Of a stretch of DNA of 8,437 bases, positions 1 through 5,893 are shown piece by piece. This DNA comes from Methanomicrobiales archaeon (lineage in GTDB: Archaea; Halobacteriota; Methanomicrobia; Methanomicrobiales; JACTUA01), in the NCBI GenBank assembly GCA_028678555.1, contig JAJRDF010000057.1, forward strand, positions 1-8,437, in the 5' to 3' direction. The notes beneath the pieces are model-generated. The model worked only from the letters and a program-made list of their open reading frames with translations, made no database searches and was not told the origin of the DNA. Numbering within the stretch: position 1 is the first letter of the stretch; every line of letters begins with the position of its first letter. The position numbers and the translations under genes are program-made.

Positions 1-101
1 ACCTGTGCCTGGCTGCGGACCGCCTTGATCACCTGGTCCGCGTTCTGCCCGCAGTTGTAGCAGCTGGTGCGGTACTTCGTGAAGATGAACTGCTCGCCCA
101 T
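1..101 (-). CDS. N-terminal part of a small Cys-pair protein, cut by the left edge
   Basis: Thirty-three codons are visible from an ATG at 101, reading MGEQFIFTKYRTSCYNCGQN and then a helix-like DQVIKAVRSQAQ before the window ends. The CYNCG motif (C14, C17) could be half of a zinc ribbon or a redox CxxC; the partner is not visible and I do not recognise the family. The start is supported by context. A TATA box lies at 123-131, about 26 bases upstream of the ATG, and no Shine-Dalgarno precedes it, so a leaderless or nearly leaderless mRNA is likely. Reading the frame further upstream gives no alternative start before the promoter. It lies downstream of the thermosome gene on the same strand, but a T-run and hairpin between them and its own promoter suggest a separate transcription unit. 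Confidence 0.72.
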   Translation of the reverse strand, partial: MGEQFIFTKYRTSCYNCGQNADQVIKAVRSQAQ

Positions 102-122
102 GGATTGAGATGGGTACCGCCC

Positions 123-131
123 GTATAAAAG
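123..131 (-). promoter_or_regulatory. TATA box of the left-edge gene
   Basis: On the minus strand this reads CTTTTATAC, a good archaeal TATA box. Its centre is about 26 bases from the ATG at 101, so the predicted transcription start falls at or within a few bases of the start codon. Confidence 0.6.
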
Positions 132-136
132 AAGAT

Positions 137-170
137 CCACCGGTGGGAAGGTGCCGGAGGAATATTCCGG
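137..170. promoter_or_regulatory. Two palindromes upstream of a TATA box, candidate operator
   Basis: CCACCGGTGG (137-146) is a perfect 10-bp palindrome just upstream of the TATA box in the minus direction, where a factor could compete with TFB. GGAATATTCC (159-168) is a second perfect 10-bp palindrome, and it sits inside a wider inverted repeat CCGGA/TCCGG (154-158/166-170). Symmetric sites at this position fit dimeric regulator binding, but no protein can be assigned from the sequence. Confidence 0.35.
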
Positions 171-200
171 AAATGGCTCACGCTTCAGGGAAAGGGAAAT

Positions 201-260
201 CCTCCGACCATAGGGATCGGAGGGACGTGCAGGTTCTTCGGAAAAGCGTTCAGGAAAAAA
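201..260 (-). terminator. T-run and hairpin downstream of the thermosome gene
   Basis: On the minus strand a T6 run (260-255) begins about 25 bases after the thermosome stop; oligo-T is the main archaeal termination signal. Further on lies an inverted repeat CCTCCGA/TCGGAGG (201-207/217-223), extended by a wobble pair and another C-G pair on the minus-strand RNA. The repeat could help define the 3' end or be part of the upstream region of the next gene. Confidence 0.5.
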
Positions 261-284
261 GGGATTGGTATTTCGGTGACAGGT

Positions 285-1943
285 CTAGAAGTCCATGTCG
301 CCGCCCATGCCGCCCATGCCCGGGGGCATGCCGCCAGGTCCGCCCGGGGGCATGCCGCCCGGCGGGGCCGCGACCCGGGAGGCGGCGATGACGTCGTCGA
401 TCCGGAGGATCATGTTGGCCGCTTCGGCCGCAGAGGCGATGGCCTGGGTCTTCACCCGGAGGGGCTCCACGACGCCGGCCTTCAGCATGTCGGCCGGGGC
501 GCCCTTGAAGACGTCGAGGCCCGCGTGCTTGTGCCGCTTCTCGTGCTCGGCACGGAGGGCGACCAGCATATCGATGGGGTCCAGGCCCGCGTTCTCGGCA
601 AGGGTCCTCGGGATGATCTCCAGGGCGTTTGCGAAGGCCTCGATGGCCAGCTGCGCCCGGCCGCCGACGGATGCTGCGTACTCCCGCAGGCGCAGGGAGA
701 GCTGGATCTCGGGTGCACCGCCGCCGGCCACGATCTTCTTGTCCTCCATGACCACAGAAACGACAGAGATGGCGTCGTCTAGCGCCCGGTCCAGCTCGTC
801 GACCACGTGCTCGGTGCCCCCGCGGACGATGATGGAGACCGCCTTCGGGTTCACGCACTTGGTGACATAGATCATCTCTTCGCCGCCCACCTTCTTCTCC
901 TCGACAAGGCCCGCCTTCCCCAGTTCCTTCTTGGAGATGGCGTCAATGGAGGAGACGACGGAAGCGCCCGTGGCCCGGGCCAGCTTCTCCATGTCAGACT
1001 TCTTGACCCGGCGGATGGCCAGGATCCCGGCCTTTGCCAGGTAGTGCTGGGCGATGTCGTCGATACCCTTCTGGCAGAAGAGGACGTTGGCCCCGCTGGC
1101 CACGATCTTGTCGACGATGGACCGGATCATCCGCTCCTCCTCGTCCAGGAAGGCCTGGAGCTGGTCCGGGCTCGTGATGTTGATCTCGGCGTCCACCTCG
1201 GTCTTCTTGAACTCCACCGAGGCATTCAGGAGCAGGATCTTCGCATTCTCCACCTTGGCGGGCATGCCGGGGTGGACCCTCTCCTTGTCAATGATCATTC
1301 CCTCGATGATCTCCGAGTCGTCCGTGGAACCGCCGACCTTCTTCTCCACCTTGATGTTGTCGGTGTCCACGGTCCCGTCCTCGTCCGCCACCATCATCGC
1401 GGCCTTGACCACCAGCTCGCAGAGCTTGCCGCGGGCCATCTCGGCACCCTTGCCGGTCATGGCGGTGTCGGCGATCATGGTGAGCATCGCCTTGTCGGTG
1501 GGCTTCACCGTGATGGCGATATCGTTCAGGATCTCCTTGGCCTTCTCGGCCGCCATGCGGTAGCCGTGGGCAATGACCGTCGGATGGACGTCCTGCTCCA
1601 GCAGCTCCTCCGCACGCTTCAGGAGCTCGCCGGCAATGACGACCGCCGTGGTGGTGCCGTCCCCGACCTCGTCGTCCTGGGTCTTGGCCACCTCGACCAT
1701 CATCTTGGCCGCCGGGTGCTCGATGTCCATCTCCTTGAGGATGGTGACCCCGTCGTTCGTAATGACGACGTCGCCGATGGTGTCAACGAGCATCTTGTCC
1801 ATGCCCTTCGGGCCAAGGGTTGTCCGTACTGCGCCCGCAACCGCCTTCGCGGCCGCGATGTTGGATCCCTGGGCGTCGCGGCCCCGGGTCCGCGAACTGC
1901 CCTCCTTGAGGATGAGAATTGGTTGTCCTGCGAGTTGTGACAT
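285..1943 (-). CDS. ths: Thermosome subunit (group II chaperonin)
   Basis: This is a full-length 552-residue archaeal chaperonin subunit. Such subunits form double-ring cytosolic complexes that fold proteins in an ATP-driven cycle closed by a built-in lid. Visible motifs are TLGPKGMDK (42-50), TNDGVTIL (62-69), GDGTT (94-98), the DRALDDA region with the likely catalytic Asp (D390), and VAGGGAPE (405-412). The C-terminus is a Gly/Met/Pro-rich tail (about 528-550), typical of these subunits and expected to project into the ring cavity. I chose the ATG at 1943 because it is preceded by GGTGA at 1953-1949 with 5-nt spacing, and MSQLAGQPIL matches the usual thermosome start. A GTG four codons upstream (1955) overlaps that Shine-Dalgarno. 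Family identification is very secure; which paralog (alpha, beta or gamma) cannot be told from one gene. Confidence 0.97.
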   Translation of the reverse strand: MSQLAGQPILILKEGSSRTRGRDAQGSNIAAAKAVAGAVRTTLGPKGMDKMLVDTIGDVVITNDGVTILKEMDIEHPAAKMMVEVAKTQDDEVGDGTTTAVVIAGELLKRAEELLEQDVHPTVIAHGYRMAAEKAKEILNDIAITVKPTDKAMLTMIADTAMTGKGAEMARGKLCELVVKAAMMVADEDGTVDTDNIKVEKKVGGSTDDSEIIEGMIIDKERVHPGMPAKVENAKILLLNASVEFKKTEVDAEINITSPDQLQAFLDEEERMIRSIVDKIVASGANVLFCQKGIDDIAQHYLAKAGILAIRRVKKSDMEKLARATGASVVSSIDAISKKELGKAGLVEEKKVGGEEMIYVTKCVNPKAVSIIVRGGTEHVVDELDRALDDAISVVSVVMEDKKIVAGGGAPEIQLSLRLREYAASVGGRAQLAIEAFANALEIIPRTLAENAGLDPIDMLVALRAEHEKRHKHAGLDVFKGAPADMLKAGVVEPLRVKTQAIASAAEAANMILRIDDVIAASRVAAPPGGMPPGGPGGMPPGMGGMGGDMDF

Positions 1944-1947
1944 AGCT

Positions 1948-1953
1948 ATCACC
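1948..1953 (-). promoter_or_regulatory. Shine-Dalgarno that fixes the thermosome start
   Basis: GGTGAT on the minus strand ends about 4-5 nt before the ATG at 1943. It is complementary to the archaeal anti-SD and overlaps the upstream GTG, which argues against that GTG as the start. Confidence 0.7.
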
Positions 1954-1983
1954 ACACGTTGCGCTAAAAGGTGGTTTGTAGTT

Positions 1984-1994
1984 CTATATAAAAA
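1984..1994 (-). promoter_or_regulatory. TATA box of the thermosome gene
   Basis: The minus strand reads TTTTTATATAG, the strongest TATA box in the window. The expected transcription start is near 1960-1965, giving a leader of about 20 nt that includes the Shine-Dalgarno. The box lies in the 54-bp gap directly after the HTH gene stop, so the chaperonin can be transcribed independently of the regulator. Confidence 0.75.
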
Positions 1995-1997
1995 TGA

Positions 1998-2909
1998 CTA
2001 CTCGTGCAGGAGGTCCAGGAACTCGGAGCCCTCTTCCATGGCCTGGAGGCTCTCTTCGCCTATGACGAGAGTGTTCCCGATTCTCCGTTTCTCGGACCAG
2101 TTGGTGATGATGCAGACGGCATGGGCCCGCGCAATCCGGGAGATGTTTCCGATGAGGGGGGCCCTCTTCACCACCCGCTGGGCGGTGCCGTAGCCGGTGA
2201 GGATCGTGTGCTCGGCCATCCGGGCCAGTACCTCGAAGGGGGCCCGGTGCATCAGGTGGGGCTCGAGACCCAGCCGCTCCATCTCCTGCACGATGGCGGG
2301 GCCCTCGGGCTCGGGGTCCTCGGGGTACTGGGACCGGTACTCCATCAGGTCGATGGGCTGGACCACCGCCGTGTCGAAGAGCTCCTCGATCTTGGCCGCG
2401 ATCTCCATCGTGGTCCCCATCCCGCTCTCGTACTTGCTGATGGTCCGCCGGCTGACTCCCAGCCGGTGGGCCATGTCACCCAGGGAGAGCTGCCGGGACT
2501 CCCGGAGATCCTTCAGGAGGTCCTGGTCGATGTTCACGTAGAGCCCGCCGGGGGAGACGTAGACAAGGGGGGGCACCCCCTCCACGAAGTAGTCGTAGAG
2601 GGTGCCGATGGAGATGGCGAAGATCCCGTACCGCAGGTACACCGCCCCCCGTTCCAGGTCCGCCTCCCGGGCCCGTTCGCCCACGATCAGCGGTACGGCG
2701 TGGAGGTACCGGGCGATCAGGTCCAGGTCCCGGGCGATCTCCTCGGAGACACCATCGATGTGGGAGATCACCTTGATGACCAGGAGCGACCTGTCGTTCC
2801 CTGCGATCAGGTCAAAGGACCGGGGCCGGAGGCTGCACCTCTCCGAGACCTGGAGCCCTGCCGTGATCAGCACGGAGGTGACGTTCGCGAGCAGCCGTTC
2901 CTGGGTCAT
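1998..2909 (-). CDS. Archaeal HTH-type transcriptional regulator (MTH_967-like)
   Basis: A 303-residue protein of the conserved archaeal family annotated as putative HTH-type transcriptional regulatory protein. Residues about 130-185 form a Cro/C1-type helix-turn-helix (LRESRQLSLGDMAHRLGVSR, then TISKYESG). The N-terminal third contains SFDLIAGNDRSLLVIKV (31-47), resembling the core of a PD-(D/E)XK nuclease fold with D33 and K46, but V44 occupies the usual acidic position, so a non-catalytic or ligand/DNA-binding role is more likely. The C-terminal region (about 205-303) is the conserved remainder of the family, with the ITNWSEKRRIGNT segment at 268-280. The regulon of this family is not something I can name. 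It lies just upstream of the thermosome gene on the same strand and divergent from tiaS, so autoregulation or control of either neighbour is possible but unproven. Confidence 0.9.
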   Translation of the reverse strand: MTQERLLANVTSVLITAGLQVSERCSLRPRSFDLIAGNDRSLLVIKVISHIDGVSEEIARDLDLIARYLHAVPLIVGERAREADLERGAVYLRYGIFAISIGTLYDYFVEGVPPLVYVSPGGLYVNIDQDLLKDLRESRQLSLGDMAHRLGVSRRTISKYESGMGTTMEIAAKIEELFDTAVVQPIDLMEYRSQYPEDPEPEGPAIVQEMERLGLEPHLMHRAPFEVLARMAEHTILTGYGTAQRVVKRAPLIGNISRIARAHAVCIITNWSEKRRIGNTLVIGEESLQAMEEGSEFLDLLHE

Positions 2910-2923
2910 GTTCCGTAAGAACC

Positions 2924-2929
2924 GATATC
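2924..2929 (+). promoter_or_regulatory. Possible TATA element of tiaS
   Basis: GATATC lies about 27-33 bases before the tiaS ATG at 2957, the right place for a leaderless promoter. No Shine-Dalgarno precedes the ATG. The element is weak and palindromic, so it could also be an operator. Confidence 0.3.
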
Positions 2930-2940
2930 TCGTGCAGGAT

Positions 2941-2950
2941 ACATAATATC
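2941..2950 (-). promoter_or_regulatory. Probable TATA box of the HTH gene
   Basis: The minus strand reads GATATTATGT about 36 bases upstream of the ATG at 2909, which would give a leader of about 10 nt. It is less canonical than the thermosome box and sits right beside the tiaS start codon. Confidence 0.45.
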
Positions 2951-2956
2951 TTGCCC

Positions 2957-4195
2957 ATGCGGATCGGCATCGACGATACCGACGCTCCCGACGGGATGTG
3001 CACCACCTACCTGGGGGCCGTGCTCTGCCGGAGGCTCGCCGTGCAGGGCTTCCGGGTCGGGATCCCGAGGCTCCTGCGCCTCAATCCCAACGTCCCCTGG
3101 AAGACCCGGGGGAATGCTGCCGTCTGCATCGAAGCGGAGGGGGATCCGGAGGAGGCGTTCCGGATCGCCTGCACCGGCGTGGAGGAGATGGCGATCCTGG
3201 ATGCAGAGGCCACCCACCCGGGCGTGGTGGTGGTGGAGGATCTGCCGGACCCTGCCTTCTACCGGAAAGCACTGCAGGATTTCTGCACGGTGGACGAGGC
3301 CCGGGAAGTGCTGGAGGCTGCGGGGGCACGCTCCCGGGGATGGAAACTGGGCCGGGGGCTGATCGGGGCCACGGCCGCGGTCTCGGCCGATCTGCCGGAT
3401 GCCACCTGGGAACTGCTGGCCTATCGCACCCCGGCCCGCTGGGGGACCGGTCGGGAGATCGACCGGCCGTCGTTCTTCCTCTCCCAGGAAGCCACCACAC
3501 CCCGTACCTGGGACACGGTGGACCCGTATCAGGGGATCGTGGTCTGCTCGCCCCACACGCCGGACCCGGTCCTCTTCGGGATCCGGGGGGAGAGCCCCTG
3601 GTGGGTGGCGTACGCCCGCTCCTTCCTGGTCACCGAAGCGGCCGGCCTTGAACAGCTCTACCTGACCAACCAGTCCACCGACGCCCACCTCCGGGAGGGG
3701 AGAATCGGGACGCTGGAGGAGGGCCGGTCCTACCGGCTGCCGGGTACCGTGGCCGGAAGACCGGAGACGGGCCGGGGCGGCCATGTGACGGTACCCCTGG
3801 AGGATGGCGGAACCATCCTCCCGTGCATGGCCTACGAACCCACGAAGGGGTTCCGGGACGTGGTCCGGGGGCTGCGGGCCGGGGACCGTGTCGAGGCATG
3901 CGGGTCCTGCAAGGGGGGATCCCTGAACCTGGAGAAGATCCGGGTGATCCGCCTCGCAGAGGATACGGAGCGGCGTCCGCCGGTCTGCGGGGGATGCGGC
4001 AAACGGATGACGTCAGCGGGGAGGGAGAAGGGCTACAAATGCCCCCGCTGCGGGGCCAGGGCCAGGGACCCGGAGGTCTGCAGCCATCCCCGCACCCTCA
4101 CCTGCGGGTGGCACGAGGTGCCCCCCAGCGCACGCCGGCACCTGGCCCGGCCCCTGGTCCGGGGAGGGGCGAACGGCAAGAGTGATACCGTTTGA
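2957..4195 (+). CDS. tiaS: tRNA(Ile2) 2-agmatinylcytidine synthetase TiaS
   Basis: TiaS uses ATP and agmatine to convert C34 of tRNA-Ile2 (CAU) to agmatidine, so that the tRNA reads AUA and is charged with isoleucine rather than methionine. The 412-residue protein has the usual family length and order: an N-terminal kinase-like domain starting MRIGIDDTDAPDGMCTTYL (IDDTD at 5-9), a central ferredoxin-like region, an OB-fold region (about 255-335) and a C-terminal zinc ribbon with C344, C347, C362 and C365. The tail motif PPSARRHLARPL (389-400) is also typical. I chose the ATG at 2957, two codons after a possible TTG, because homologs begin MRIGIDDTD. It heads the plus-strand cluster tiaS-dys-pyrF; dys begins 30 bp after its stop. 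Confidence 0.95.
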   Translation: MRIGIDDTDAPDGMCTTYLGAVLCRRLAVQGFRVGIPRLLRLNPNVPWKTRGNAAVCIEAEGDPEEAFRIACTGVEEMAILDAEATHPGVVVVEDLPDPAFYRKALQDFCTVDEAREVLEAAGARSRGWKLGRGLIGATAAVSADLPDATWELLAYRTPARWGTGREIDRPSFFLSQEATTPRTWDTVDPYQGIVVCSPHTPDPVLFGIRGESPWWVAYARSFLVTEAAGLEQLYLTNQSTDAHLREGRIGTLEEGRSYRLPGTVAGRPETGRGGHVTVPLEDGGTILPCMAYEPTKGFRDVVRGLRAGDRVEACGSCKGGSLNLEKIRVIRLAEDTERRPPVCGGCGKRMTSAGREKGYKCPRCGARARDPEVCSHPRTLTCGWHEVPPSARRHLARPLVRGGANGKSDTV

Positions 4196-4225
4196 GGAAT
4201 ACCTTATGACGGAGAGTGGAGAGAG

Positions 4226-5155
4226 ATGGAACCCAACCGGGTGCACCAGGTGAAGATCCGGCCCCGGATGACGGCCGACGAGCTGGTGCGGGCCATGGGG
4301 CAGGCCGGCGCGTTCAACGGCGGGGCACTGGCACGGGCCTGCGATATCTACGAGGAGATGCTCCGGGACCGGGAAGCAACCCGGTTCTTCGGTCTCGCCG
4401 GGGCCATGGTCCCGGCCGGGATGGGGGGAATCGTCGCCGATCTCATCGACCGGGGGCACATCGATATCCTGGTCTCCACGGGGGCCAACCTGGTCCACGA
4501 TGTCATCGAGGCCATCGGGTGCCACCACGTGCACGGGACCGCGGTCTGCTCGGACGTGGACCTGCGGGACCGTGAGATCAACCGGATCTACGATGTCTAT
4601 CTCTCCGACGATGCCTTCATACGGCTGGAGGAGTTCCTGCAGGGGGTCTTCGCGGACCTCCCCTCCGACCGGCCCCTCACGATCTCCGGGCTCCTCGCAG
4701 AGCTGGGCGGCCGCCTGGACCGGGGGATCCTCGCCACCGCGGCGAGAAAGAAGGTGCCTGTCTTCTGCCCGGCGCTGCAGGACTCGGTCCTTGGCCTGCA
4801 GTTCTGGCTCTTCTCCCAGACCCGCCCGGTGGTCGTGGATGCCTTCCGGGACATGAAGGCCATGATCGACGCCTGCTACGGGGCAGAGCGGGCCGGGGCG
4901 ATGCTCATCGGGGGCGGGGTCCCCAAGAACTTCATCCTCCAGGGGATGCTCCTCACCCCCCACGGCTTCACCTGGGCGGTGCAGCTGACGGGGGACCGCC
5001 CTGATCTGGGCGGCCTCTCGGGGGCCACCCTGGACGAAGCCCGGTCCTGGGGCAAGCTCACCGCCGAGGCACAGGGTATCACGGTCTACGGCGATGCCAC
5101 GGTCACCCTCCCGCTTCTCACCGCCGCCGTCCTGGAGAGGCTGGACCATGGCTGA
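4226..5155 (+). CDS. dys: Deoxyhypusine synthase
   Basis: This NAD-dependent enzyme transfers the aminobutyl group of spermidine to a specific lysine of translation factor aIF5A, the first step of hypusine formation. The 309-residue protein shows STGANLVHD (84-92), the LIGGGVPKNF segment (227-236) with the likely catalytic lysine K234, and GGLSGATLDEARSWGK (262-277), all hallmarks of the family. The ATG at 4226 is preceded by GGAGAG at 4211-4216 with 9-nt spacing, and by a second GGAGAG (4219-4224) that is too close to act as the SD. It lies 30 bp after tiaS and its end overlaps the pyrF start by 8 bp, so the three genes are likely co-transcribed. TiaS consumes agmatine, which is also the usual archaeal precursor of spermidine, so the two neighbours share polyamine supply. 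Confidence 0.95.
   Translation: MEPNRVHQVKIRPRMTADELVRAMGQAGAFNGGALARACDIYEEMLRDREATRFFGLAGAMVPAGMGGIVADLIDRGHIDILVSTGANLVHDVIEAIGCHHVHGTAVCSDVDLRDREINRIYDVYLSDDAFIRLEEFLQGVFADLPSDRPLTISGLLAELGGRLDRGILATAARKKVPVFCPALQDSVLGLQFWLFSQTRPVVVDAFRDMKAMIDACYGAERAGAMLIGGGVPKNFILQGMLLTPHGFTWAVQLTGDRPDLGGLSGATLDEARSWGKLTAEAQGITVYGDATVTLPLLTAAVLERLDHG
5134..5140 (+). promoter_or_regulatory. Shine-Dalgarno that fixes the pyrF start inside dys
   Basis: GGAGAGG lies in the last codons of dys, 7 nt before the pyrF ATG at 5148. It selects that start over an upstream in-frame ATG at 5094 that would add an unrelated Pro/Ser/Arg-rich extension. Confidence 0.75.
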
Positions 5156-5786
5156 CCTGATCCTCGCCCTGGACGTGGAGGACCGGGCGTCCGCCCTCCG
5201 GATCGCGGAGGCGGTGGCCCCCCACGTGGATGCCATCAAGGTGGGGTACCCGCTGGCCCTCTCCGCAGGGCTCTCCATTGCCCGGGACCTCAACGACCTC
5301 ACCGGAAAGCGGCTGATCGCCGACTTCAAGGTGGCCGACATCCCGAACACGAACCAGCTGATCTGCGACCAGGCATTTGCGGCCGGGTTCCACGCGGTGA
5401 TCGCCCAGGGATTCGTGGGGATGGACGCGGTGAAGGCCTGCGTCCACTCTGCCCACCGGCACGGGGGCGAGTGTTACGTGGTGGCAGAGATGAGCCACCC
5501 GGGCGCGGTGGAGTTCTTCCACCAGGGGGTGGCGGAGCGGATCGCTGCCATGGCCGTGGTTGCCGGTGCAGACGGGATCATCGCCCCGGCCACCCGGCCG
5601 GACCGGGTCCAGACCCTGCGCCAGATGGTGGGACGGCTCAAAATCTATTCGCCGGGGATCGGGGCCCAGGGGGGTGAGCTGGGGCAGGTGACTGCCCTCG
5701 TGGATGGCGTGATCATCGGCCGGATGATCTACGGGGCCCCGGACCCTGCGGCCGTGGCACGGGAGATCCGCAGGCGCTGCCGGTGA
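5148..5786 (+). CDS. pyrF: Orotidine 5'-phosphate decarboxylase
   Basis: PyrF converts OMP to UMP, the last step of de novo pyrimidine synthesis. The 212-residue protein is the compact archaeal type. The catalytic residues are visible: D9 (LALD), K31 (IKVGYP), and the D59-K61-D64 triad in DFKVADIP. Further family motifs are EMSHPGA, the phosphate-loop element SPGIGAQGG, and VIIGRMIYGAPDP with the phosphate-binding arginine. The start at 5148 overlaps the end of dys by 8 bp and has a strong Shine-Dalgarno, so translational coupling is likely. The last codons (RRRCR, then TGA) also form the 5' terminal stem and part of the C box of the guide RNA gene that follows, so the 3' end of this gene is under two constraints. 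Confidence 0.96.
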   Translation: MADLILALDVEDRASALRIAEAVAPHVDAIKVGYPLALSAGLSIARDLNDLTGKRLIADFKVADIPNTNQLICDQAFAAGFHAVIAQGFVGMDAVKACVHSAHRHGGECYVVAEMSHPGAVEFFHQGVAERIAAMAVVAGADGIIAPATRPDRVQTLRQMVGRLKIYSPGIGAQGGELGQVTALVDGVIIGRMIYGAPDPAAVAREIRRRCR

Positions 5787-5841
5787 TGAGACGACCGCTC
5801 TGACGGGGTGATGAGCCCTATGAGTCCCCTGAGGCAGCGCC
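5773..5841 (+). ncRNA. Box C/D guide sRNA overlapping the pyrF 3' end
   Basis: All parts of an archaeal box C/D sRNA are present in order: C box GTGATGA (5783-5789), 10-nt guide GACGACCGCT (5790-5799), D' box CTGA (5800-5803), 4-nt spacer (5804-5807), C' box GTGATGA (5808-5814), 14-nt guide GCCCTATGAGTCCC (5815-5828), D box CTGA (5829-5832). The core is closed by a perfect 9-bp stem, GGCGCTGCC (5773-5781) with GGCAGCGCC (5833-5841). Such RNAs bind L7Ae, Nop5 and fibrillarin and direct 2'-O-methylation of the nucleotide paired to the fifth guide base upstream of D or D'. The pyrF stop codon (5784-5786) lies inside the C box, so the RNA is probably processed from the pyrF transcript. The guides are 10 and 14 nt rather than the common 12. 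By the plus-five rule the predicted targets are the fifth base of AGCGGUCGUC (unidentified) and of GGGACUCAUAGGGC (resembles a CAU anticodon arm). Confidence 0.88.
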
Positions 5842-5856
5842 GCGAAAAATTTTGCG
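5841..5856 (+). terminator. A/T-rich hairpin after the guide RNA
   Basis: CGCGAAAAATTTTGCG can fold with 5841-5846 paired to 5851-5856 (one G-U pair) and contains T4. It abuts the terminal stem of the sRNA and may mark the 3' end of the tiaS-dys-pyrF-sRNA transcript. The upstream A-run may also serve as part of the BRE region of the next promoter. Confidence 0.35.
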
Positions 5857-5860
5857 AAAA

Positions 5861-5870
5861 AGCATATATC
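5861..5870 (+). promoter_or_regulatory. TATA box of the Cys-rich gene
   Basis: AGCATATATC, preceded by a purine-rich BRE-like CGAAAA, is centred about 26-28 bases before the ATG at 5894. This predicts a leaderless mRNA and rules out a TTG start at 5852, which would lie upstream of the promoter. Confidence 0.6.
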
Positions 5871-5893
5871 CGAAGGGGGTCAAAGTGTTGGAT

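Noticed and set aside
807..1940. 377-codon open frame on the plus strand opposite the thermosome gene
   Set aside because: It is antisense to a certain gene and its Leu/His/Asp/Gly-rich composition is typical of a GC-rich shadow frame.
1943..1955. GTG at 1955 as the thermosome start
   Set aside because: It overlaps the Shine-Dalgarno for the ATG at 1943, and thermosomes normally begin at the MSQ position.
2104..2115. GGTGATGATG on the plus strand as a second C box
   Set aside because: It is antisense within the HTH coding region and has no correctly spaced D', C' and D boxes or closing stem.
2004..2918. 304-codon open frame on the plus strand opposite the HTH gene
   Set aside because: Antisense shadow of a recognised family member; biased composition and no family signature.
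4013..5350. 445-codon open frame on the minus strand opposite tiaS, dys and pyrF
   Set aside because: It spans three well-identified genes on the other strand and has no recognisable domain.
5852..5893. TTG start at 5852 adding 14 residues to the Cys-rich protein
   Set aside because: It lies upstream of the TATA box at 5861-5870, so that codon would not be in the mRNA from this promoter.
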